Positions 24,201 to 32,647 of a stretch of DNA of 38,627 nt are shown here, piece after piece (the stretch's first letter is position 1; every line of letters begins with the position of its first letter). The DNA comes from Helochares maculicollis. Its lineage: Eukaryota > Arthropoda > Insecta > Coleoptera > Hydrophilidae. The position numbers and the translations under genes are program-made. The notes under the pieces were generated by a model. That model did not search any database, was not told the DNA's origin, and worked only from the letters and a program-made list of their open reading frames with translations. Where the stretch lies: NCBI GenBank assembly GCA_033557835.1, contig JAWQRO010000458.1:1-38627 (forward strand). The letters are read 5' to 3'.

Positions 24201-26880
24201 TTTGCAAAATGTTCTTTGCCGCATTAAGGTCTGTCGACGTTATTTCGAAAATTTAAAAATTTCAGCATTTCAACATTTTTATTTATAAATGGAAAATAGC
24301 AGATCGTATTCAAATGGTCATTTTGAACATGTGGTTCACGTACTGGAAACTTTTATATATTGACCTGTACGGTTATGCTATACATGTACTATATGTATTC
24401 AGAGATTGATGGAGATATACCAAATTTATGGTATATACCACTATAGCCTGAAGATGACGAATCAATATGATGGAAAGGGAAAATGTTTTCTCAATCCGGT
24501 ATAAGGTCACCAAAATCACACAATAAAAGCTACATCCATTAAATTATAATTTGCGTTGCTTAATGTTCAATATACTTTAAATATTTATAAAATTATAAAT
24601 ATAGTATATTGTAATATACAGAGAAATGAGCTCTAAAATAATTTGCTAAAATGGTACATCTCCCGAGTCTTTTAAATTAATTAATTAGTATAATAGCGAA
24701 CAATAATTGTGAAATAAGTGCTACTTGTAAGTATTCCATTCCATGTAACATGTTATTATTACGATAATATTTTTTTATCCGGGTAACAAATACTAGGCTA
24801 ATTGATTTTCGTACCAAAAACGGAACGATGTTGTGGTAGAAAACAAAATTGGTATATTTTATTATTTATATATATAAATTCTGATTAATAACAACATGAA
24901 TATGATGCCTCAGATAATTAAAGAAAGAGTAGGAAATAAAGAGCGCTATGAGATGAAATTAAATGGTCTGTATTTTTGTTAATAGTTTAACTAATAATTC
25001 AATAGATTTATTGCCATACAATAGTGTGGAATTGGTTTTAGTAAGCAATTAATGAAACTTTAAATTAATACACTGTTTTACTTTAAGTTTTATGTTAATG
25101 TATTTGATTGTACTACATGTTTCACATTATGCTGGATTATGATCATTGCTCACATATTAAAAATTAAACAAAATACATAAAGTACAGCGTAAAGCTTTGA
25201 ATTAATGTATGAGAAATGTATTAGGAAGTGCTGTTATAAAGCCAATTTCAAATGTTATATCCGTTAAATAATGTCATGTTATCATTTTGTTTTATTAAAA
25301 ATGTTGAGTAAATGTATGCGCCATATGTAGGAGTGGCTAGTAAGTTGCCTTACCCTTTACACCTTATGCCGAGTAACCATAAAAGTAATGGAGAGGCCAC
25401 TATTAGAGATTGTTATGACTTAGCGCTCTATATCCTTTGTTTTCGATTTTTCTATAAATAGGTCTTTGTATGTTTAGTCAATTTATTTTCTGTTCTGAGT
25501 CAAAAGTCTCATAGCTTTTAGCAATTTTCAACACATTTCTTTTGGGAGAATATAAAATACTGTACTTTTGCAAACATGTACCCAGACCATCAGTGTATGG
25601 TCTGAGATAAGTATTTGATACAATCACCTCAAATGTTTAATCATTCTTTTTGAAATTGATGCACTTGGAAGTTTTTGATTAGCAAAAATGCAGCGCATTT
25701 TGCGCATCGCAACTCTAAAACTTTCACTTTATATTGGTATTTCATCATCTTCACTAAATTTATTGTTTTTTTACAATATTAGCATAAAGAATTATTTATA
25801 CCATACACTGTGTCAGCTGTAGCACAACTTATTTACCATCTATATTTGTACGACGTAGAAAGACTTTTATAAGCAGAACTATTATAACCACTTAAAATCG
25901 TTGCTTGTAAATATGCTCAAATTTTATTGCAGTATATTGGGGGAAAGGTACATGGCTTACTTTACATATGATATTTCATTATGCACAAATGCAATTTGGG
26001 CCACAAGACACTTATAGTGCACGTCACATTTGTCACGTTTTCGTTTTTAAAATGTTTTGCATAAATGGTGGGTACTTTCGCTTTTACCTAATTAACAATT
26101 TCAATGGTACACTCCTAATTTGGCGTAAGTACTCGATGTATCAGTAAGGCAAAGCTAAATGTTATCTTTAATCAAATATTACGTTCAATAATTTAATTAA
26201 AATTAAAATAGTAATCTTACTTTCGTACACAATGCGCCGCTGTAAGGACGTAATCCTGGGTGAGTAAGGATCCTCCGCAATGGAATCTGCCGTCATACAC
26301 CAACCTAGCTATCCAAGGATACTTATTCACCCCCGTCGGCATCCCCCCAACAATCCTGTTCTCCTGATTTGATAGTCCGCACTCTGCAAAAAAATCTGAA
26401 TCGAACCGGAAGTGTTACTTTTTATTCTTATCGCAACATACCACATGCTTTAGTCACCTGAATAAGAATTAATTAGGATATCAACACAAAAGTTTAGCAC
26501 ACATACCTGGCACACACAAAGCATGCATTGACCAAATTCAAGAAAAACACGCATGGCTTACCACAAGTACAATTTTTAGCCCTGGCATCATCATCGTCGT
26601 CATCATCATCATCGTCACTCGCAATACCAGGCACTATATTTCCAAAAAGCTGTCCTAGTTGCCCGAATAAAAATCTGCCAGTAGATGCATCTTTTTTCAA
26701 GTCATGTTTAATCGGAGTAGTGGAATTGTGGTACTTCTAACCGGAAATGAAATATGCGTTTTCAAAATGAAGAGGAAATCTTTCAGCTATGATTACCTTA
26801 GAATACCTTAAGCTTTTATCTTTGTAACATTTGGTAGTTATAATACAAATCCCAATTATAAAGATTAGGGAAAATCTCAT
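15247..26880 (-). CDS. SP3: secreted trypsin-like protease with poly-Asp propeptide (6 exons, 11.6 kb)
   Basis: Exons 26880-26797, 26736-26562, 26383-26221, 20183-19978, 18536-18282 and 15365-15247 join in phases 0, 1, 2, 1 and 1 to give 333 residues with no stop. Residues 1-18 (MRFSLIFIIGICIITTKC) form the signal peptide. The propeptide carries a hydrophobic/Gly segment (about 51-67), ten consecutive Asp (69-78) and NCTCECG. Activation is predicted after R96 (IVGG at 97). The triad is complete: H137, D186 (YNHDIALL) and S279 (GDSGGP). D273 at the S1 site predicts trypsin specificity. The C-terminus is CLCG. The join across the 6-kb intron is supported by codon completion (AA+A gives Lys after HCVR) and by the matching phase 2 site in SP1, SP2 and SP5. 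The introns hold an ankyrin pseudogene and several transposon relics. A single transcript was not tested; fusion of two broken genes is the main alternative. Confidence 0.85.
16340..16515 (+). mobile_element. Possible non-LTR retrotransposon (LINE) fragment
   Basis: In one plus-strand frame an open stretch ends with DAKEVQKVLSKIRTAKIGGP followed by NNIE and a stop at about 16515. This resembles the start of the reverse transcriptase domain of RTE/Jockey-type LINEs, where an 'EV..AL...K.GKA.GPDGI' pattern is usual. Only this one short block is preserved, so the assignment rests on a single motif. Confidence 0.35.
16769..17180 (-). mobile_element. Mariner copy M3, strongly deleted, inside SP3 intron 5
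   Basis: Left end 'gctgcccaataaggattgcg' and right end, inverted, 'ggttgtccattaaagtt' form degraded terminal repeats like those of M2. The minus strand encodes SSNDEVITDVEAYFAALPDS and EIHKLEN, the transposase C-terminus, fused by deletion to the 5' non-coding end ('ccattgtaaaaaaatt', 'tgacacgt'). At about 0.4 kb it is roughly a third of a full mariner and cannot encode a transposase. Confidence 0.75.
18537..19977 (-). other. SP3 intron 4 (1.4 kb)
   Basis: Phase 1 intron after ICLPAG; SP4 has an intron at the same place. No gene or known element is seen inside; two frames of about 70 to 90 codons (18712-18927 plus and 19678-19956 minus) lack any recognisable feature. Confidence 0.6.
20184..21117. 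other. SP3 intron 3, distal part, nothing recognised
   Basis: AT-rich intronic DNA between the Asp-102 exon of SP3 and the start of the ankyrin pseudogene. No coding or repeat structure was recognised. Confidence 0.45.
21118..22771 (+). pseudogene. Decayed intronless ankyrin-repeat gene nested in SP3 intron 3
   Basis: About a dozen ankyrin units can be read on the plus strand, with the pattern LHxACKNGNLxVxxxLIxxGxDxNxxD. Clear examples: LHEACKNGNLKVINHLILAG (from about 21405), APFHKACKNSHLDIIEYLL (about 21597), TALHCACANESLKTIKCLVS (about 21696), SPFHEACEYNNFEVVNYLLS (about 21929), TSLHATCESGYLRVINYLV (about 22423), TPLHVACKNGNMKTVDHLIS (about 22580) and DLAYKNGSVEIINYLSVIG (about 22690). 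The last frame closes at 22771. Between units the frame shifts at least five times (near 21400, 21655, 21790, 22240-22290, 22500-22560 and 22640) and an in-frame TAG lies at 22049. No introns interrupt the units. Ankyrin arrays bind proteins; this copy cannot make one long protein. Retrocopy, lateral transfer from a bacterium or other symbiont, or decay of an insect gene are all open. Confidence 0.85.
22800..23939. other. SP3 intron 3, between ankyrin array and repeat element
   Basis: AT-rich start, becoming less AT-rich from about 23080. The part at 23080-23939 may belong to the repeat element that follows, since its composition matches, but I could not align it to the second copy. No gene was recognised. 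Confidence 0.35.
23940..24345. repeat. Dispersed repeat family A, copy in SP3 intron 3
   Basis: Diverged copy of the block at about 28640-28985. Shared landmarks in the same order are 'ttctttcgaggt(g/c)ac', 'ggttttc/gtttatg', 'aaggacggtttt'-like, 'tttttgattgt(a/g)at', 'tatttttata', 'gtgttgtgt(t/c)tg' and 'caacatttttatttata'. It starts with a perfect hairpin (23943-23980). No open frame is conserved between the copies, which suggests a non-autonomous transposon or a satellite-like family. Confidence 0.6.
23943..23980. repeat. Perfect inverted repeat, 17-bp arms, 4-base loop
   Basis: Left arm TTTACATTACTATTACC (23943-23959), loop CACT, right arm GGTAATAGTAATGTAAA (23964-23980). The arms are exact reverse complements. 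The right arm continues into 'gcgaaattctttcg', the start of the family A repeat, so the hairpin probably marks an element end or a head-to-head junction. Confidence 0.85.
24500..26220. other. SP3 intron 3, proximal part, nothing recognised
   Basis: AT-rich intronic DNA up to the donor site GTAAGA at 26220. No open frame, repeat or RNA gene was recognised. Confidence 0.45.
26587..26616 (-). repeat. GAY trinucleotide run encoding ten Asp in SP3
   Basis: Ten consecutive GAT/GAC codons on the minus strand (residues 69-78 of SP3). The mixed GAT and GAC codons show it is an interrupted microsatellite, which mutates more slowly than a pure one. It is followed by ARAK, so it is not a standard DDDDK trypsinogen-type activation site. 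Confidence 0.85.
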
Positions 26881-26934
26881 CTTATTGAGGTTACTTTAAC
26901 GTCATAGCTTCTCCACCGGTTGATTTAGTACATA

Positions 26935-26948
26935 AAATTTAAATATTT
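26935..26948 (-). promoter_or_regulatory. Possible TATA-like element of SP3
   Basis: The minus strand reads ATATTTAAATTTT some 55-70 bases upstream of the SP3 start codon, a distance that fits a TATA-like element with a short 5' UTR. In such AT-rich DNA this could easily be chance. Confidence 0.2.
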
Positions 26949-27299
26949 ATTTAGAAAGCTAAATCACAAATGCGTCAGGATAGAACTTGACAAAACAAGC
27001 CTAGCAAAAGCACTTTCAATCTCCTTCTTTACCAAACTCTCGACCCGAAAGCCTGATAATTACTGAATTATAACAAAACAGTTTAAAAAACCAGCACACA
27101 CTAAATTTACGCCACTTTTAATTACACCGCGATTTATCTTTTTTTAAAAAGAACCGTTTAGAATATATAACACAAGTTTGAAGTATAAACAAGACCTGAA
27201 CTTGATCTTGACACCGTCTATGACTTAACATACCTTTCTTATGCTTTCACCGACCATGAAGTACTGGTAGTCTTTCACTTCACCTGTGCTCTTGAAGAA

Positions 27300-27720
27300 A
27301 GTGAGTGGCTGAAGGTGGGACAAAAAACTGATCGTAGATGGTTAAACGCGCCAAGCCGATTACGATTACTATTCGCCGCGTTAATTGGACGATATTCTTC
27401 GCTAATTAATCGTGGGAAGGTGCCTTATTCAGCATTAGATCGTCAATTGAACCGCGCATTGAAAGGTCCGTTCCGTTTTACCCCGCTATACCTCGAAAAC
27501 TGTTTAAATTCATGGCGCTCGGTAAATTTCTACCAATTAATTCGCACAAAATTAGTGTCACCACCTGCTTTGAATCGAAAACAATTAAAATTTCTAATTT
27601 CCCTTTTATTATTTTAAACTGGTCTTTGACTGTTTCTTGTAAAGAATCCACGTCGACCACGGCATTTGGATATTTTTACTTCTCTCGAAAATCGTTTTAA
27701 ATTCTGATATAGAAATAACT
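27300..27720. other. GC-richer island with opposing open frames, unidentified
   Basis: This stretch is less AT-rich than its flanks and carries a 100-codon plus frame (27315-27617) and a 60-codon minus frame (27660-27478) including VDSLQETVKDQFKIIKGKLE and LCELIGRNLPSAMNLNS. The minus reading looks more protein-like. I do not recognise either. A relic of a retrotransposon gag-like region is one guess. Confidence 0.25.
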
Positions 27721-27899
27721 TAACTTAAAGGGGTGGTAGATATAAGAACTAATAAGCTATAGGTTTTTGTTTGCACTTTGAGGCATAATTAGTAACCGAG
27801 ATATGAATTACATGTACATGTTGAGAACCACTGTTGGAATGCTCTATGACGTCGTCGATCGAACGACGACAGACGAATTTTATCGGTATTTCAAAGAAT

Positions 27900-28330
27900 C
27901 ACCTTCTTGTTTACGCTTAAAGCATCTGAACTCGAAACTGAAGAAATAATAATAAAAAAACCCTCGTTGAAAAGCAATAAAGACGAGCCAAAAAAGTTAA
28001 CAGTCCAAAAAATTTCAACCGGAGAGATAAAACAAGCGCACGTGTATGGTCGGATTGCGTTCATTTCAATTAGTTTTTAATACATTATTTATTACGTAAG
28101 TTAGCAAAATTTTTCTTTATGCCTTATTGAAAGAAAAACAATATTTATTAATATGCAAATCATCTAAACTTACTAAGCACGAAACAAGAAAAGCTATCAT
28201 TTTATTGTAAACAAGGTGATAAAAATGAAAGCGGATGCTCATCAAACAACGTAAAGCGCAAAAAATTTACAACCACAGACACAAATGAAGCAGTACATGT
28301 GTTATCGATAAAAAGAGACTGTTGGATCAG
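27900..28330 (+). other. Possible pair of decayed coding segments, unidentified
   Basis: Starting near 27910 a plus frame reads TLKASELETEEIIIKKPSLK and then VQKISTGEIKQAHVYGRIAF before a stop near 28080. About 255 bases further on a second stretch reads VKRKKFTTTDTNEAVHVLS. The two have a similar basic/Thr-rich then 'xxEAxHVxx' layout, hinting at a duplicated segment of one decayed gene or element. The family is not recognised. Confidence 0.2.
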
Positions 28331-28466
28331 CCTATCCTCGCAATATCATGAATTTGTACTATTAATTGTGATAGAAGTTGACTCTAGTCCATCGTATTTA
28401 AGTAGCCATCGAATTTTAACGATAAAAAATGTCGACAATTAAGTTTTTGTTTAGTTTGCGATGTAT

Positions 28467-28985
28467 GTAATATAAAGCAATATTCTTTCGCGGTTACGTT
28501 GGATCTCCAGTTCAAAAAACAACGCGCTCGAATAAAATTTTACTTAAATGGTTGTTTATGTTTTTTCTGTCTTTATGTTATTAGGAAGGTTTTGTTTGTC
28601 TAATGCTTTGTTTTGATTGTGATGATAGTAATAAGAAGCGATCTTTTTTCGAGGTCACGTTCAGTTTTAAATGATTCGAAAAAACGTGGAGCTATAGATT
28701 TTGACTTTAATGGTTGATTATGTTCTTTTTCTGCTTCCAATTAATAAGGACGGTTTTGTGTTCATGAAAATATTTCGAGGTTTTAAAGAATCTGACGACG
28801 TTTTTGATTGTGATGTCGTTATTTTTATAGCAATAACGGTGCTGTTGTGTCTGTAAAATATTCTTTAAACCAGGATGGTTTATCAACATCATTTAAATTA
28901 TGCCAGGAGTCCCAAATTAGCCAAATTTTCAACATTTTTATTTATAGTTACAAAATACCAGATCATGGTCACATTGACCTTTAAC
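28467..28985. repeat. Dispersed repeat family A, second copy, with internal tandem duplication
   Basis: Matches the copy at 23940-24345 from about 28640 on. The first part is tandemly duplicated: 'ttcgcggttacgtt' at 28487 recurs as 'ttcgaggtcacgtt' at 28648, an offset of 161 bases, each preceded by a 'gtaatataaagc/gtaataagaagc' variant and followed by 'atggttg(a/t)ttatgtt'. Unit identity is moderate, so the duplication is old. Confidence 0.55.
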
Positions 28986-29039
28986 ATGCAGGTTAAGTAT
29001 TGTAAAATAACTCTGCAATACCCTATATTATATTGATGG

Positions 29040-29150
29040 TATTTTTATGAATTAAACGCTATTTAGTAGCTATAGATGTTTATTTAGCTGTTAATCTTTG
29101 CAGTTTCGCTTCATTTTAACAAGAAGCATCGTCAGAAGTGACGTTTTTAT
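29040..29150. repeat. Dispersed repeat, copy 2 of the left-edge repeat
   Basis: Carries 'attaaacgctattta', 'gcagtttcgcttcatttta', 'agaagcatcgtcagaagtg' and 'acgttttta' in the order seen at 145-222. It lies directly after the family A copy, so the two repeats may be parts of one larger element. Confidence 0.6.
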
Positions 29151-30193
29151 TTATATATGCAATACAATCTAAACGTGTCGCTGAATGAATGTGTTTTACT
29201 TGTTAGCTAAAAGTCGACAATCTGGAATATATCTTTAATTTTAGACTGGAGTGAACAAGCAGTTATGGGTGGCAGAATGTATAATCATTTGATTCTTAAA
29301 AATATGATTTAGCTAAATTCGCTTCCGATACAGACATTCATTCTTACACTCCATAAAAGAAAATTCTGAATCCTTTCGCCTGACTGTCGTGGTCTGAGAT
29401 CGCATCATCAGATAGGCCCAGTGTAATGCAGTGGCTGTTTGATAAATTTAATGAGCTTACCTGACCTCGTTTTGCTTGAGTACCCTCAGAACTTGACTAC
29501 CGTAGAAAAAAATGCTTCATTAAATTGATTATTTTATTGTGTTCCTGAATGGCGAGTAGCCGTGCCACCGATACGAATTTACGAGAGAAACAAGGGGAAA
29601 TTTTGCTTTCTCAATCCATTTATTTATAAATTCACTCACGTTGTTTTCTTGAGAATCGTAAAAAGTTGCACTTACTTAGAATATTGTTGAAATAACAAAA
29701 CGAAGTAGTGGAGTTTATTAATTTGTGATCACGTCTGGTACAAATGGGTTGGAAGTGGGTCAGGTTTGTTCCAAGGAAACGATGTTACGCAAATAGTAAA
29801 CGTAGAAGAAACAATAAAATTTGCATCTTTTTATCTTTTAACCCAGAAAATATCTGCCAGCACCGGTGCCCTTAGCCTAGTAGAGTTCATTTAAAAGATT
29901 AGAAAAAAGCTCAAGGTTCCTTTTAACTTGATTGTATTCGATGAGTAAGTCCACTTAACCGAAGCTATGCAGACACCTATGTAGATTATGTACCTCCAGC
30001 TAATCTACATGAACGCGGCGTTACTATTGTTTACATAAAGTTAATTTGTATTAACTAGGTGTAAGTCAAGGTCCGTTTTTAAATGAATAACATTGAAATC
30101 ATAGTGACTAATCTAATGGTTTAAAAATGTAATCTAAGTCTAGGACTTTTATAGATATAAATTTCTAGATATTTTAGATAATCCTTTTTACTA

Positions 30194-31250
30194 TTACGTC
30201 ACCTCGTACTTTGATTCAAGATCAGGATTAATATCAGAATTTGAGAAATTTGACCTTGTATCTGCTGTTATGTCATGTAATTTTTTGCAAGCATTTTCTT
30301 CATTTTTAGATGTTGTCAGCAAAAGGCGTTTCCTTTCGATATTTTCAAATCCCAGAATTTTTATGTTTTCGTGGTTCTTTTGCCTGCTTACATAGCTCGA
30401 TCTTATGTTGGTTTCCGATTTATGTTGACTGAGCCTTGCTTTTAATAGTTAAAATGTACATTCAGCATAGTTTTTATTGCATTCTTAATAATTTATTTTA
30501 TAGACTACGTTGTTTATAGCTTCGCTTTTCGTGTTTGTTAGTAAGGATGGATTTTTTTATATTGAAGGAAAAGCTGGCATTATATTAAATTTTTTTAATT
30601 CCTTTTTATGATCATATGATTTGGAATAGATATTGGTATATAGATTATTGAGTATTGACTTTTCTTGTGGGGCTTTTGTTTTTGTTTTTTACTATATAAG
30701 AAATAGAATTGATTTACTTGCGTGATTATTTTCAAAAAAGGCGGTCTTAATCTTTTCATGTTTTCTTTTTCAATTTTCCTTGTTTTTTTCAAGTTTTTAC
30801 CAGATATTTGTTTAGTTTTTGTGACTACGTAATTAAGGATGTTTTATTTTGTGTTATTAGGTGATTTGAGTCGAAATCTGTTCTTTGGAATCAGTTTTCG
30901 TCTATTAATAAAGCATCAAGAAACGGTTTTCTATTAGATTCCTTTTTCGAATGTTAAGTCATTGGATGTAATGAAGTCTATTTGCATATATACAGTAAAA
31001 AGAAGGTTTTGAAGGAAAGATTTTAAGCATTCTTCTCTTAGATATTCCATTGATAAATTAGATTTTGTGGCTAATAATAATGATGGCATGGGCTATCCAA
31101 AAGGCATCAAGACTTTAATAGTTATTCCAAGACCTGTCATTTTATGAAATGTTTTTATAAATTTGAAATGATTCCAACTATAAAGATTATGAGTCCATAT
31201 GGACATTTTTATAGCCAGATCGTTATAATAAACGTTCTCATGTGCAATTT
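30194..31250 (-). mobile_element. Penelope-like element (PLE) relic: RT palm and GIY-YIG nuclease
   Basis: Read on the minus strand in order: MPFG-stop-PMPSLLLATKSNLS near 31108, where PLE reverse transcriptases have 'MPMGSP.SP..AN.VM'; EECLKSF; YMQIDFITSND where the YVDD box would be; then KPFLDALLIDEN at about 30930-30895, matching the 'PFLDVL' block that follows in PLEs. The C-terminal part has NVVYKIN then NKNYAECT (about 30510-30455), LKARLSQHKS and ILGFENIERKRLLL (about 30358-30312), matching the GIY-YIG nuclease tail of PLEs, and stays open to a stop at 30194. The YVDD box is destroyed and several stops and frameshifts separate the parts, so it is dead. The match is to family motifs known from memory. 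Confidence 0.72.
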
Positions 31251-32501
31251 TCTATGAAATGTAATACGTGTGATTAAGTTTCTAAAGTGGAGATAATACT
31301 TTCATTTGTACCATGTAAGATAAATACAACGTAATATTCTACCTTAGTCATCAATTTGCACAAGGACTGAAACTCACTAGCATGGCATTTTTACAACTAA
31401 GGATCTAATAGAATTTCTATTTGCCAAATCGTTTTTCTTACTCGTGTAACTATAGTTGCATAGGCACAGAGCCTATAAAACATTAAACAAAAATGTTCTA
31501 ACTCATTTATTCTTTAGTTTTTTTATTTCATTATTTGTCAATCTATTTATTCTCTAAACTTTCTTTATTACACAATTCACTTTTAAAACTCTTCACTTTT
31601 TGAAATTTTTAACGCTCTATCAATTCAAGCGTACGTTGGGTAGACTAGACCTTTATGGAAAATCGACAGATTAGATGCAATTAGTCAAGATTCGAAAGCA
31701 TATCTTAAACCAGAAAGAATCCCTCTTAAGCTGACAAAAATAAATAATTCACCAATTAACAAAGAAAACTTGAATGCAAGGCACATAAATTTCAAATAAT
31801 TAGCATTTCCAATGATAAATGCTGGTTTTGAATTACAACAATGTTTTAAGCTATAAATATCTAAGATGTAAATGTATATTTTACGAATTTGAAATAGAAA
31901 TCAATGTATATTTTTTGCAAACAAAATTTGATAACGTTGACTACCCAGCTATGTTACTCAGTTGCATAGAGCTCAAGTTTCGCAAAAAATTGCCAAATTC
32001 ACAAGCTGCGTCTAAATTCTGTCGAGACGAGGGAGGCGTAGCCGATTTTAGTAAATGTTTCGTAAGTACGAAAGTGCATGATTGCATTTATGCAAATTTT
32101 ATAACAGTTACAGCCAAAATATGGCCCACTTTGTACAGATAAACAAACATATTATTTATTGTTATTTGTATATACACATAGAATACCGGTTTTAACTAGC
32201 TTTACAATAATTGAACGAGTTAAGTAAGTTCCAATATTGGAAGATACCACAATCAAAGAAGTACAAGAAAAAAACCTAGTTTAATTAATACAGCAGATAT
32301 TATTACAAACACTAATATTTAGTTCGTAGTGAGAAAATTATAGCAGACAAAGACCTTGGATGCACATCCATACCTAGACATTGATTGGGTCGGAGGTGTG
32401 TCATTCTGCGTTTTGTGTTTATGAATAAATAAGATTAAATAATATGGTCAAGGCAACAGAGCCCCTACCCCTATCCAAACACATACAATAACATTGAGAC
32501 T
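31251..32501. other. Upstream region of SP4; one candidate exon only
   Basis: AT-rich DNA. The one protein-like patch is a plus frame within 31819-32142: LKFRKKLPNSQAASKFCRDE and GGVADFSKCF, ending at an excellent splice donor (GTAAGT at 32061). No matching acceptor or partner exon was found, so it is not called as a gene. Less AT-rich patches near 32340-32480 show nothing recognisable. Confidence 0.3.
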
Positions 32502-32517
32502 TTATATATATATAAAA
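32502..32517 (+). promoter_or_regulatory. Possible TATA box of SP4
   Basis: TTATATATATATAAAA lies about 130 bases before the SP4 start codon, which would give a 5' UTR of about 100 bases. Plausible spacing, but the base composition makes a chance match possible. Confidence 0.35.
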
Positions 32518-32647
32518 ACTTATTTTTCGATAAACATAACAAATTAGTTCATATTTGGGTTGGTACTGGGTTGAGGGTTTATTTTATAGCACGTTTTTAT
32601 TACTTTTATATTTTTAAAGCTACTGTGTTGCTTCGTCGTCATTAAAA

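Noticed and set aside
26587..26616. Poly-Asp tract as an enteropeptidase-type activation site
   Set aside because: No Lys directly follows the Asp run and no IVGG-like N-terminus follows ARAK. The true activation site is R96-IVGG, 18 residues later.
26528..26740. Plus-strand 70-codon frame with a poly-Ser run
   Set aside because: It is the antisense of the poly-Asp exon of SP3 and has no support of its own.
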